DNA of 64,000 nt from the NCBI RefSeq assembly GCF_003854275.1, contig NZ_QTQP01000010.1, positions 62,001-126,000 of the forward strand, given 5' to 3'. The DNA is from Burkholderia sp. Bp8963. GTDB taxonomy: Bacteria > Pseudomonadota > Gammaproteobacteria > Burkholderiales > Burkholderiaceae. Position numbers and translations under genes: made by a program. Below are positions 37,900 through 45,800 of the stretch, piece by piece. The notes under the pieces are model-generated. The model worked only from the letters and a program-made list of their open reading frames with translations, ran no database searches and was not told where the DNA came from. How positions within the stretch are numbered: the first letter of the stretch is position 1; every line of letters starts with the position of its first letter.

Positions 37900-39282
37900 A
37901 TGGCGACGGAACACAACGAAGTCACGACGACAGGTCTCACCGGCTGGATCGACTCGCGCTTTCCGTGGACGGTCATGATCAAGAAGCACATGACCGAGTA
38001 CTACGCGCCGAAGAACTTCAACTTCTGGTACTTCTTCGGCTCGCTCGCGCTGCTCGTGCTCGTCAACCAGATCGTCACCGGCATCTTCCTGACGATGAAC
38101 TACAAGCCCGACTCGACGCTCGCGTTCGCGTCGGTCGAGTACATCATGCGCGAAGTGCCGTGGGGCTGGCTGATCCGCTACATGCACTCGACGGGCGCGT
38201 CGATGTTCTTCGTCGTCGTCTACCTGCACATGTTCCGCGGGCTGATGTACGGGTCGTACCGCAAGCCGCGCGAACTCGTGTGGATCTTCGGCTGCGCGAT
38301 CTTCCTGTGCCTGATGGCCGAGGCGTTTTTCGGCTACCTGCTGCCGTGGGGCCAGATGTCGTTCTGGGGCGCGCAGGTGATCGTGAACCTGTTCTCGGCG
38401 ATCCCGTTCGTCGGCCCGGACCTGTCGCTGTGGATCCGTGGCGACTACGTCGTGTCCGACGTCACGCTGAACCGCTTTTTCGCGTTCCACGTGATCGCGA
38501 TTCCGCTCGTGCTGGTCGGCCTCGTGGTCGCGCACCTCGTCGCGCTGCACGAAGTGGGGTCGAACAACCCGGACGGCATCGAGATCAAGGCGAAGAAGGA
38601 CGCGAACGGCATCCCGCTCGACGGCATCCCGTTCCACCCGTACTACTCGGTGCACGATTTCCTCGGCGTGTGCGGGTTCCTGATCGTGTTCGCGCTGATC
38701 GTGTTCTTCTCGCCGGAAATGGGCGGCTACTTCCTCGAGTCGAACAACTTCATCCCGGCGAACCCGCTGCAGACGCCGCCGGAAATCGCGCCGGTCTGGT
38801 ACTTCACCGCGTTTTACGCGATGCTGCGCGCGACCACCGACCCGTTCAAGATCGTGCTGATGATCGTGATCGCGGCGCTCGGCGTGCTCGCGCTGATCCG
38901 CGCGCGCGGCAAGTGGAAGATCGGGCTGCCGGTGCTGTCGGCGGCGATCGTCGTGTTCATGTACCTGACGGAATCGAAGTTCTGGGGCGTCGTGGTGATG
39001 GGCTCGGCGGTGGTGTCGCTGTTCTTCCTGCCGTGGCTCGACCGCAGCCCGGTGAAGTCGATCCGCTACCGCCCGCTGTTCCACAAGGTGTTCCTCGGGA
39101 TCTTCGTCGTCGCGTTCCTGACCCTCGCGTTCCTCGGCACGCGGCCGCCATCGCCGGTCTCGACGATGATCGCGCAGCTGTGCGCGCTGATCTACTTCGC
39201 GTTCTTCCTCGGCATGCCGGTCTGGACGCCGCTTGGCACGTTCAAGCAGCCGCCGGAGCGGGTGCGCTTCAAGCCCCATTAA
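37900..39282 (+). CDS. petB: Ubiquinol-cytochrome c reductase, cytochrome b
   Basis: Cytochrome b carries both hemes and the quinone sites of the bc1 complex. The 460-residue membrane protein has about nine helices and core motifs NQIVTGIFLTMNYKPD, IRYMHSTGASMFFVVVYLHMFRG with heme histidines, GYLLPWGQMSFWGAQVI (Qo site), FFAFHVIAIPLVLVGLVVAH with the second heme histidine pair, and PPEIAPVWYF (PEWY-like; here P-E-I-A-P-V-W-Y). It is directly adjacent to petA. Confidence 0.96.
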   Translation: MATEHNEVTTTGLTGWIDSRFPWTVMIKKHMTEYYAPKNFNFWYFFGSLALLVLVNQIVTGIFLTMNYKPDSTLAFASVEYIMREVPWGWLIRYMHSTGASMFFVVVYLHMFRGLMYGSYRKPRELVWIFGCAIFLCLMAEAFFGYLLPWGQMSFWGAQVIVNLFSAIPFVGPDLSLWIRGDYVVSDVTLNRFFAFHVIAIPLVLVGLVVAHLVALHEVGSNNPDGIEIKAKKDANGIPLDGIPFHPYYSVHDFLGVCGFLIVFALIVFFSPEMGGYFLESNNFIPANPLQTPPEIAPVWYFTAFYAMLRATTDPFKIVLMIVIAALGVLALIRARGKWKIGLPVLSAAIVVFMYLTESKFWGVVVMGSAVVSLFFLPWLDRSPVKSIRYRPLFHKVFLGIFVVAFLTLAFLGTRPPSPVSTMIAQLCALIYFAFFLGMPVWTPLGTFKQPPERVRFKPH

Positions 39283-39303
39283 CGTGAGCGAGGAGAGAAC
39301 GAC

Positions 39304-40062
39304 ATGAAGAAACTGCTTTCGACACTCGCGCTGATCGGGGCGACCGCCTGTGCGTTGTTCGCGGCGCCGGTGCCGGCCGCGGAAGGTAATTTTCCGCTCG
39401 ACCGGGCGCCCGATAACACGGAAAATCTCGTTTCGCTTCAGCATGGCGCGCAATTGTTTGTAAACTATTGCCTGAACTGCCACAGCGCGAACCTGATGCG
39501 CTACAACCGTCTGACGGATCTGGGCATTCCCCAGAAGGAGATCGAGCAGAATCTCCTGTTCACGACCGACAAGGTCGGCAACACGATGTCCGTCGCGATG
39601 CGGCCCGAAGACGCGAAGAACTGGCTCGGCGTGACGCCGCCCGACCTGTCGGTCGAGGCGCGCGCGCGCAGCCGCGACTGGCTGTATACGTATCTGCGGA
39701 GCTTCTACCGCGACGATGCACGGCCGACCGGCTGGAACAACGCGGTGTTCGAGAACGTCGGCATGCCCCATGTGCTCTGGCAGCTGCAGGGGCAGCGCAT
39801 CGCGAAATTCGAAGAAAAGACGGACGAGGAGACGGGCGAGAAGGTGCGCGCGCTCGTCGGCTTCCAGCAGGTGACCCCGGGGACGCTGTCGCCGGTGGAT
39901 TATGATGCTGCTGTAGCCGACCTGGTGGCGTACATGACGTGGATGTCCGAGCCGGCCCAGCAGACCCGCAAACGCCTCGGCGTCTGGGTGCTGGTGTTTC
40001 TCGGTGTCCTGACTTTCCTGGCCTGGCGGCTCAATGCCGCGTACTGGAAAGATATCAAGTAA
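39304..40062 (+). CDS. petC: Ubiquinol-cytochrome c reductase, cytochrome c1
   Basis: This 252-residue protein has a cleaved signal peptide (cleavage near PAA, residue 26) and one heme c site CLNCH (Cys56, Cys59, His60). The C-terminal membrane anchor is LGVWVLVFLGVLTFLAWRL. A methionine ligand is expected in the TMSVAMRPED region. It completes petABC and ends before a strong terminator. Confidence 0.95.
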   Translation: MKKLLSTLALIGATACALFAAPVPAAEGNFPLDRAPDNTENLVSLQHGAQLFVNYCLNCHSANLMRYNRLTDLGIPQKEIEQNLLFTTDKVGNTMSVAMRPEDAKNWLGVTPPDLSVEARARSRDWLYTYLRSFYRDDARPTGWNNAVFENVGMPHVLWQLQGQRIAKFEEKTDEETGEKVRALVGFQQVTPGTLSPVDYDAAVADLVAYMTWMSEPAQQTRKRLGVWVLVFLGVLTFLAWRLNAAYWKDIK

Positions 40063-40080
40063 TCACGCCTGACCGGCGTG

Positions 40081-40142
40081 GGGCCGGCGCAACGGGGAAC
40101 CCGCAGGCGGGTTTCGCCGCGCGCCGGCCCTCGGCTTTTTTG
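40081..40142 (+). terminator. Terminator after petC
   Basis: GGGCCGGCGC (40081-40090) pairs with GCGCCGGCCC (40121-40130). An inner AACCCGC/GCGGGTT hairpin lies between them, and TCGGCTTTTTTG follows. It probably separates petABC from sspAB, although sspA lies only 14 bases beyond. Confidence 0.75.
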
Positions 40143-40155
40143 AGGAAATGCAAAT

Positions 40156-40767
40156 ATGATGGTTCTGTATTCCGGCACGACTTGCCCGTTTTCCCAGCGT
40201 TGCCGGCTGGTGCTGTTCGAGAAGGGCATGGACTTCGAGATCCGCGACGTCGACCTGTTCAACAAGCCGGAAGACATCTCGGTGATGAACCCGTATGGCC
40301 AGGTGCCGATCCTCGTCGAGCGCGACCTGATCCTGTACGAATCGAACATCATCAACGAGTACATCGACGAGCGCTTCCCGCACCCGCAGCTGATGCCGGC
40401 GGATCCGGTGCAGCGCGCGCGTGCGCGCCTGTTCCTGCTCAACTTCGAGAAGGAGCTGTTCGTCCACGTCAGCACGCTCGAGAACGAGAAGGGCAAGGCG
40501 GCCGAGAAAAACCACGAGAAGGCACGTCTCGCGATCCGCGATCGCCTGACGCAGCTCGCGCCGATCTTCGTGAAGAACAAGTACATGCTCGGCGAAGAGT
40601 TTTCGATGCTCGACGTCGCGATCGCGCCGCTGCTGTGGCGTCTGGATCACTACGGGATCGAGCTGTCGAAGAATGCGGCGCCGCTGATGAAGTATGCGGA
40701 ACGGATCTTCAGCCGTCCGGCCTATATCGAAGCACTGACGCCGTCCGAAAAGGTCATGCGTCGTTGA
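40156..40767 (+). CDS. sspA: Stringent starvation protein A (GST-fold RNA polymerase-associated)
   Basis: SspA has a glutathione-transferase fold and binds RNA polymerase during starvation and stress. The 203-residue protein reads GTTCPFSQRCRLVLFEKGM in the thioredoxin-like half, NPYGQVPILVERDLILYESNIINEYIDERFPHP, then an all-helical half ending DVAIAPLLWRLDHYGI. The order petABC-sspA-sspB is widely conserved in beta- and gamma-proteobacteria. Confidence 0.94.
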   Translation: MMVLYSGTTCPFSQRCRLVLFEKGMDFEIRDVDLFNKPEDISVMNPYGQVPILVERDLILYESNIINEYIDERFPHPQLMPADPVQRARARLFLLNFEKELFVHVSTLENEKGKAAEKNHEKARLAIRDRLTQLAPIFVKNKYMLGEEFSMLDVAIAPLLWRLDHYGIELSKNAAPLMKYAERIFSRPAYIEALTPSEKVMRR

Positions 40768-40838
40768 TGATGCAATGAAGGCATGACGGAGCGGGGCGCG
40801 CGCAGCGTCGCGCGACCTGCTCCGGTTCGAGGATTGTG

Positions 40839-41360
40839 ATGCAAGAGATTTCAACGAAGCCTTATCTGCTGCGCGCGTTGTACGAGTGGTGCACCGATAA
40901 CGGTTACACGCCGCACATCGCGGTGAGGGTCGACAGTTCGACGCGTGTGCCGCGTCAGTTCGTGCGTGACGGCGAGATCGTGCTCAACATCAGCTTCGAG
41001 GCGACGAGCCAGTTGCAGATGGGCAACGAGTGGATCGAGTTCACCGCGCGGTTCTCCGGCAAGGCGCACAAGCTCGAGATTCCGGTCGCCAACGTGCTCG
41101 CGATCTACGCGCGCGAGAACGGCCAGGGCATGGCGTTCCAGGTCGATGCGGTTGCGGGCGAGGGCGAGGATTCGGGCGCGTTCGATGAGGACGCCCGCGC
41201 GGACGAGCCGCAAGGCGACGATCACGGCGCAGCGGCGGGGCTCACGGCCGTGACCGACAGCGGCGCGAACGAGGAACCGTCGGAAGGCGCGGACGAACCG
41301 CCGAAATCGGACGGCGATGGAGCGAAGGGCAGCAGACCTCGCCTCAAGATCGTGAAATGA
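40839..41360 (+). CDS. sspB: ClpXP protease specificity-enhancing factor
   Basis: SspB delivers ssrA-tagged proteins to ClpXP. The 173-residue protein has a folded N-terminal part (TKPYLLRALYEWCTDNGYTPH, DGEIVLNISFEATSQLQMGNEWIEFTARFSG) and a long disordered acidic tail. It closes with a short basic motif (RPRLKIVK) that docks on ClpX. The ATG at 40839 is taken; a GTG three bases earlier is also open. It is followed by tRNA-Thr after 19 bases. Confidence 0.94.
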   Translation: MQEISTKPYLLRALYEWCTDNGYTPHIAVRVDSSTRVPRQFVRDGEIVLNISFEATSQLQMGNEWIEFTARFSGKAHKLEIPVANVLAIYARENGQGMAFQVDAVAGEGEDSGAFDEDARADEPQGDDHGAAAGLTAVTDSGANEEPSEGADEPPKSDGDGAKGSRPRLKIVK

Positions 41361-41379
41361 GGTAGAATCTCGGGCTTAC

Positions 41380-41455
<76 letters not shown>

Positions 41456-41462
41456 TATCAAG

Positions 41463-41496
41463 CAAGGGGTTACGAGAGTATTCTTGTAACCCCTTG
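41463..41496. terminator. Perfect 11-bp hairpin after tRNA-Thr
   Basis: CAAGGGGTTAC (41463-41473) pairs exactly with GTAACCCCTTG (41486-41496) across a 12-base loop. It is followed by TTCATTTCT and probably ends the sspB-tRNA transcript. It may also mark the junction of inserted DNA. Confidence 0.7.
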
Positions 41497-42020
41497 TTCA
41501 TTTCTAACGCCGTGTAGGCGTCATGTAGGCATTTCATGCCATCTTGGCCGCGCTACGCGGCTGCCGTCAGAGCGGGCGCCGACCGGGACTTTTCTCAATT
41601 GAGATGGTCAAGCTGCTTCACTTGGCCAGCCGATAGCCGCCCTCTGATGTCTGTGTCCCGATAGGCGTCGGACGATTACGCCGCTCCTCACCCCGCCGAT
41701 AGTACCTACGTTAGTTCGGTTCCCATCGCGTCCCCTTGCCGGTCTGGTAGTCCTTATGGCGTTTGAGCTGCGCTTTGACCAATGCACACAGCAGCTCAAG
41801 TCTGGTCACGGCGGTCACACGCCATCACGCGGTTTTCTCCCGGTGGTGGGACACAAATACCCCACCACCCGACTTTTGCGCCCCACTGGCACCCCACCTG
41901 ATTCTGTCGGTGCTGACAGCGACGCCACGTAAGGCGAAATGCTCAGACGCACAAAGGCAATTTCAGCAAACTATTAACGCCCCCTGCGCCGCAATTGTTG
42001 CTCCAAGCCCGTGGAGCCTT

Positions 42021-42064
42021 GGTCTAAGCCGGTGACGGGGCAAGCCCCGCCACCGGCTTAGACC
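42021..42064. repeat. 20-bp near-perfect stem-loop
   Basis: GGTCTAAGCCGGTGACGGGG (42021-42040) pairs with 42045-42064 at 19 of 20 positions across a 4-base CAAG loop. It has no T-run. The tight loop and long stem resemble folded DNA or RNA recognition elements. Confidence 0.85.
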
Positions 42065-42398
42065 GGGATAAATCGCGCCCGGGCCGGCCTACGTCCGCCC
42101 CGACCGCTCAACCCGGCCCTTGTGAGGGCCACCGGCTGACCAGTTCAATGACCACCAGCGCCGAAAAAGTCTACAGAAAGGAGCGCGCAAAGGGCGGACG
42201 CCCTTGCGACTCGAAATCCGGCCCGTGGCGGCGATTCCGGCGATACGGCAAGGCACATCCCTACCTCCGCGCCTTCAGCGGCTCAGAGAGCCAACTTCTC
42301 GAGTAATCACTGCAACGCTCGACTGAGGGTTTTTTATCTCATTTAGGCAGGTCGCGTAGCGACGCATCAGGCCCGTAGGGCTCGATCGCGGGGAGCCG

Positions 42399-42493
42399 GT
42401 GGACGGGTGCGGAATCCCGGCCAGCAGGGCCGGGACTGTCCACGCCCTTGCGGTGTGGACAGCGCAGCCGTCCACGGGCGGGAGCGGGTGGAC
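42399..42493. repeat. Cluster of five GTGGAC/GTCCAC motifs
   Basis: GTGGAC occurs at 42399, 42455 and 42488 and its complement GTCCAC at 42438 and 42470. The middle pair forms the inverted repeat CTGTCCAC...GTGGACAG (42436-42462). The alternating orientation suggests a binding-site array. Confidence 0.6.
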
Positions 42494-42545
42494 CTCGTAC
42501 CAAAGGAGCGCCAGCGATCTAGCTGACGGCTGATGCTAGTCGCGG

Positions 42546-43670
42546 CTACAACCCGGCCGCCGGGAATTTAGGCGTCTTGTGCAGTTCGACCCAATATTCG
42601 TTGATACGGTCCGGTTCGACATCAAGCCGACGAAGCCAAGCCTCGGTCGCAACCTGCGTGTTCAACAGGGGAGCGGTGCTAGTCGCCGTCCCGGTCTGTA
42701 ACGTGCCGAGCGCATCAGCAATGATCGGGCGTAGAGCATTGTTCAGCAGCACGTACGCGGGCGGAGGCTCAGGAGGATGGCCTGGCTCGCCGGCAATGCC
42801 CGTCTGCGGCGCAACGCCAGCCTGAATGATCAAGCCGCCGTCGTCGTAGGTCTGCTTGCGGAACCAGTCCGGCGGCAGGCCCAGTTTGTCTCGCCCCCCC
42901 AATTCCCGCACGAGGTCAGCATTGATTGCCGTCAACCAGTCCACCGTCTTGATGCGATCGGTGAGCCGGCGGAGGTTCCGACGCATCGGGTCGCCGACGT
43001 CCAGACCGGGGCCGAATTTTCGCGCCCAAAAATATTCCGACGCCTCATTCGGGCCACGCTGCAACAGCGACAGGTTCGTGGCATACCCCGCGTGCCCGTG
43101 CACCGCGTCGAGCTCATCGACCGCTTGCGCGAAGTGCGCTTGGAACACGTCCGGACAGAGCGTCAGAAAGGCTTGCGGGACAGAGAACGTCGCAACGTCG
43201 ATGCCTCGGTTCATCGAGGCCTGCCAGTCCTCAAGACAGAAGGTCGAAAATTCCATCGTGCCGGCCTCTTGTTTGTCCTCTGCGTTAGAGAGGGCCAGTA
43301 CGAACGGAGCATCGGCCGGGATGCTCGTCGCCAAGGAGGCGAGCGAAGGCCCCTTTTCAAACTCGACCGGCTGCTTGCCGTCCTGGTACAGCCAGCGGAG
43401 CGGAGAGCCTTTGGACGGGTCGCGGCCGGCGGCCTTTTCAGCCGCGCGCTGATACGTTTGCAGCGCATCGTTGTATCGCTGGAAGCAGGCAATCAGCGCC
43501 TTGCGTTTGGCCGGCGTGTGGCCGCCCTTGAAGTAGATAACAGCACGCACGGCAAGGGCCGCGCCTACGATCGCTCGCTGGTGCTTCGGCTCAAATGCGC
43601 CGAACGGAAGCGTTCCCGCTCGGTTCGGGTCGTTGGCCCACGCGATCAGTTCGTCCTTCGTCATTGGCAT
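42546..43670 (-). CDS. DUF3396/TsiV-type protein, probable immunity protein for the adjacent nuclease
   Basis: The 374-residue soluble protein resembles the DUF3396 (TsiV) family of T6SS immunity proteins. Features are a central aromatic segment FWARKFGPGLDVGDPMRRNLRRLTDRIKTVDWLTAINADLVRELGG, a GGLIIQAGVAPQTGI turn and PPAYVLLNNALRPI near the C-terminus. It has no signal peptide, as expected for a cytosolic protein that blocks a DNase. It starts six bases after the nuclease stop in the same leftward operon. The family call is by pattern, the pairing by position; the N-terminal 100 residues are not recognised. Confidence 0.7.
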   Translation of the reverse strand: MPMTKDELIAWANDPNRAGTLPFGAFEPKHQRAIVGAALAVRAVIYFKGGHTPAKRKALIACFQRYNDALQTYQRAAEKAAGRDPSKGSPLRWLYQDGKQPVEFEKGPSLASLATSIPADAPFVLALSNAEDKQEAGTMEFSTFCLEDWQASMNRGIDVATFSVPQAFLTLCPDVFQAHFAQAVDELDAVHGHAGYATNLSLLQRGPNEASEYFWARKFGPGLDVGDPMRRNLRRLTDRIKTVDWLTAINADLVRELGGRDKLGLPPDWFRKQTYDDGGLIIQAGVAPQTGIAGEPGHPPEPPPAYVLLNNALRPIIADALGTLQTGTATSTAPLLNTQVATEAWLRRLDVEPDRINEYWVELHKTPKFPAAGL

Positions 43671-43675
43671 GATGC

Positions 43676-44407
43676 TTACAAGGGAAACGGAGTCGGCGGC
43701 AGCGCCGGGGGAATGAACGGTGGAAACGGACTGCCCGAGCGCGCATTGGAGCCTCCGCCGAGGATGCTCTCAAGGTCCGTTTGAGTCTGCTTTGCGGTCG
43801 ATCGCTGAGATTGCTCATCGGCGTCACCGCAACCACAATCATCTGGCGTGATGCCGGCGTATTTCGATTCGTCGCCGGCGATGTCCATGTACGCGGCTTC
43901 CTGTGTCTTCGAAAACTCGTCGGGCGGGAACTTCATCTCCACCACCGTCCTGATGTTCGACTGTACAGGAGGTTTGGACGGATCGTTCACGATCACGACG
44001 TCGGGCCGGCGGAACCAGGTTTTGTCCTCTTGCTTGTACGCATCCATACCGCCCGGCCAGTATTTCTGAATCCACGCCGGAAGCCACGGATGCGGGGTCG
44101 ACGGGTCCGACGCGCGCATGATCGGCGTCGGGGGCTCGTTCCGCATGTCGTACGAGACTTCCGGCAGGTACGGTGTCGTTTCGCCGGTCAGTACCTTCGA
44201 GGCGACGTTCTTAGCGCGCAGTCGCTGCGCGACGCACGATTGGCGGAGGATCTTCGCGTCACGACTGTAGACGCCTATGGATTTGCAGCGACACAGAGCG
44301 TCGCAGAGCACCGCGCGGTCTTCCGGGGATAGGTTGCTCTTGGTCATCCCGACCTGCGTGGTTTTCCCCTGGCCAGCCCCCATGTTGCCAGATGCCGAAT
44401 TCGTCAT
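43676..44407 (-). CDS. VRR-NUC domain nuclease, probable T6SS DNase effector
   Basis: The 243-residue protein carries a PD-(D/E)xK VRR-NUC core: RRPDVVIV with Asp136, VVEMKF with Glu157 and Lys159, and QEAAY with Gln169 and Tyr173. The N-terminal 110 residues include several cysteines (CDALCRCKSIG) typical of PAAR-linked effectors. The C-terminus is proline-rich and probably disordered. VRR-NUC proteins next to PAAR genes are known T6SS effectors (TseV type) that break target-cell DNA. It overlaps the PAAR gene (ATGA) upstream and is followed by the likely immunity gene. Confidence 0.82.
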   Translation of the reverse strand: MTNSASGNMGAGQGKTTQVGMTKSNLSPEDRAVLCDALCRCKSIGVYSRDAKILRQSCVAQRLRAKNVASKVLTGETTPYLPEVSYDMRNEPPTPIMRASDPSTPHPWLPAWIQKYWPGGMDAYKQEDKTWFRRPDVVIVNDPSKPPVQSNIRTVVEMKFPPDEFSKTQEAAYMDIAGDESKYAGITPDDCGCGDADEQSQRSTAKQTQTDLESILGGGSNARSGSPFPPFIPPALPPTPFPL

Positions 44408-44934
44408 TGGTCGCTCGCCGGGACATGTTCGAAGGTCAGCGACGACGCTTGGTGGCTGCTCAGCCAGTCGGTATAGCCGCTCTCGTCCGTTGTGCCTCGG
44501 ATCGTTTGGCCGTCGGCAGACGTAACGGTGTATGGGTGATTCGCGAGGGGTTCACGCGACTGGTCGTCGACAAGTTGGAAGCGCCCGCGATATGCGCCGT
44601 CGTCTTGCGCGATCGTCTGCGAGACAACGCTTTTCCCCGCGCCGACCGGCCCGCCTGCGCCAGACGTCGACTGAACCGTCGCCATACCTTGTGACGCGAT
44701 CAGCGTCGCGCCACAGGCTGTCTTGTCGCCTTCTGTCGCTACGGCTCGGCCACCGAATGTCATGCTGCGCACTCGGACGCCGACAATAGGATAGACGCCG
44801 CCACACTTCGGACACGACACCATGTCGCCCTCGAGCGCGAGCGGCTTACCGAAAACGATATTGGTCGACGTGCAGGCGAGCACTCGACCACCATGGCTGG
44901 TCGTGTCGCCTTCGCGAATGAATGCAGAACTCAT
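44404..44934 (-). CDS. PAAR-domain T6SS spike protein with a C-terminal extension
   Basis: Residues 1-87 are a PAAR domain (REGDTTSHGGRVL, GKPLALEGDMVSCPKCGGVYPIV, GRAVATEGDKTACGATLI), which caps VgrG and carries effectors. The C-terminal part, YRGRFQLVDDQSREPLANHPYTVTSADGQ..., resembles a transthyretin-like beta domain seen in other PAAR proteins, probably the effector-docking part. At 176 residues it lacks its own toxin. The next gene, overlapping by four bases, encodes the nuclease. No vgrG lies beside it. Confidence 0.85.
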   Translation of the reverse strand: MSSAFIREGDTTSHGGRVLACTSTNIVFGKPLALEGDMVSCPKCGGVYPIVGVRVRSMTFGGRAVATEGDKTACGATLIASQGMATVQSTSGAGGPVGAGKSVVSQTIAQDDGAYRGRFQLVDDQSREPLANHPYTVTSADGQTIRGTTDESGYTDWLSSHQASSLTFEHVPASDQ

Positions 44935-45144
44935 GCAGAATCCTCACAGGAAATCTGTGGCGAATGTAGCACATCCGCTTTTTCTTGTTCCTACCCATGC
45001 TTCTATTGGCGACGTTTCATTTCTAGCGTATTGCTTCGCGCGGAATCTCTTATAATTAGCCTTGATTCTGGAATGCCAAAAATTCCCGAAAAGTCTTATC
45101 CAGCAAGGCTTTGACTTGCTGCTGAATCAATTGCCGGAGAGGAC

Positions 45145-45381
45145 ATGAGCATGGTCGTAATCAAAGACCGTGCGGCGCTCATGCAGCGCCTCATGGATGC
45201 GGTCATTCAGGGCTATCACAGCTATACATTCGGCACCGTCAAAACAGAGCGTGTACACGCTCTCTGCGAAAAATTCTCCGAACGCTATCTGGTTGCGCTC
45301 AATCGCAACCAGCTTGCCTATCGGCGCGCTAAAGGCCTTGGGAATGCCCGGCTAATACTCGCTGATCTAGCAGTTTGCTGA
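45145..45381 (+). pseudogene. N-terminal fragment of a mobile-element-type protein, cut near 45355
   Basis: The frame starts at 45145 after GGAGAGG and reads MSMVVIKDRAALMQRLMDAV, GYHSYTFGTVKTERVHALCE, RYLVALNRNQLAYRRAKGLGNARLIL. It then departs into sequence leading to the IS5-type remnant (LADLAVC stop). I associate this N-terminus with longer uncharacterised proteins carried by integrative elements, which continue with a Trp-rich segment. The loss of the rest at the IS border suggests insertion. TATAAT at 45051-45056 may be its old promoter. Confidence 0.5.
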
Positions 45382-45456
45382 AGTACCTCGCGCCTCGTCA
45401 TCGCGCGGGACAGCTGACGCGTTGATACGAGAGCCAATCCTGTAGCCCTGGAGGTC

Positions 45457-45770
45457 ATGCGCGGCGCCGACACATTCACCGAAAGCCTGTTCACGGTTCG
45501 CAAGCTGGACGATTTCGTTTCGGCTACGCATCCGCTGCGTGCGATCCGCCAGATGGCGAACGAGGCGCTAGCGAAGCTGGATCGGTTGTTCGCGCAGATG
45601 TACGAGGTTGACGCGAAGGGTGGGCGGCCGAGTATCGCGCCGGAGAAGTTGCTCCGGGCCATGCTGATCCAAGTGCTCTATAGCGTTCGCTCGGAGCGCC
45701 AACTCATGGAGCAGGTGCAATACAACCTGCTGTTTCATTGGTTCATTGGTCTGTCGATGGACGATGCGGT
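45457..45770 (+). pseudogene. Truncated IS5-family transposase (N-terminal part only)
   Basis: MRGADTFTESLFTVRKLDDF and ATHPLRAIRQMANEALAKLD, then GRPSIAPEKLLRAMLIQVLY, RSERQLMEQVQYNLLFHWF and GLSMDDAV are the start of a DUF772-containing IS5-group transposase. After about 105 residues the match stops at 45770 and sequence from the neighbouring leftward gene begins. The catalytic DDE domain is absent. The left part of the element likely begins near 45360. The remnant cannot move. Confidence 0.85.
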
Positions 45771-45800
45771 ATTCGTATCTGAAACATATACCTTGGTCAT
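45768..45800 (-). pseudogene. Truncated start of a PIN-type toxin gene (about ten codons left)
   Basis: The leftward ATG at 45798-45800 overlaps the stop of the HTH-ImmA gene (GGATGA) and reads MTKVYVSDTN before meeting the IS5-type remnant at about 45771. An N-terminal V-Y-V-S-D-T-N with Asp is the start expected of a PIN-domain ribonuclease. HTH-ImmA/IrrE genes are often paired with a PIN-like (DUF4411) protein. The short length makes the family call tentative. Confidence 0.5.

Larger units (their letters stand above)
41497..42545. other. About 1 kb without a convincing gene, rich in hairpins (probable mobile-element remnant)
   Basis: No open frame here has both a good start and protein-like sequence. 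Visible structure includes two TGTAGGC direct repeats at 41513 and 41524. A 9-bp hairpin GGTGGTGGG/CCCACCACC lies at 41842-41869, and a 20-bp stem-loop at 42021-42064. A CCCGGCC/GGCCGGG hairpin lies at 42417-42435, and five copies of GTGGAC or its complement lie within 42399-42493. Short leftward frames exist (for example 42275-42475), but I do not recognise them. The mix resembles a control or transfer region of an integrated element. Confidence 0.5.

Noticed and set aside
42275-42475. Short leftward frame as a phage protein
   Set aside because: No ribosome binding site, odd composition, and it overlaps the GTGGAC array; not strong enough to call.
42399-42493. CRISPR array
   Set aside because: The repeats are only six bases, in both orientations, with irregular spacing, and there are no cas genes.
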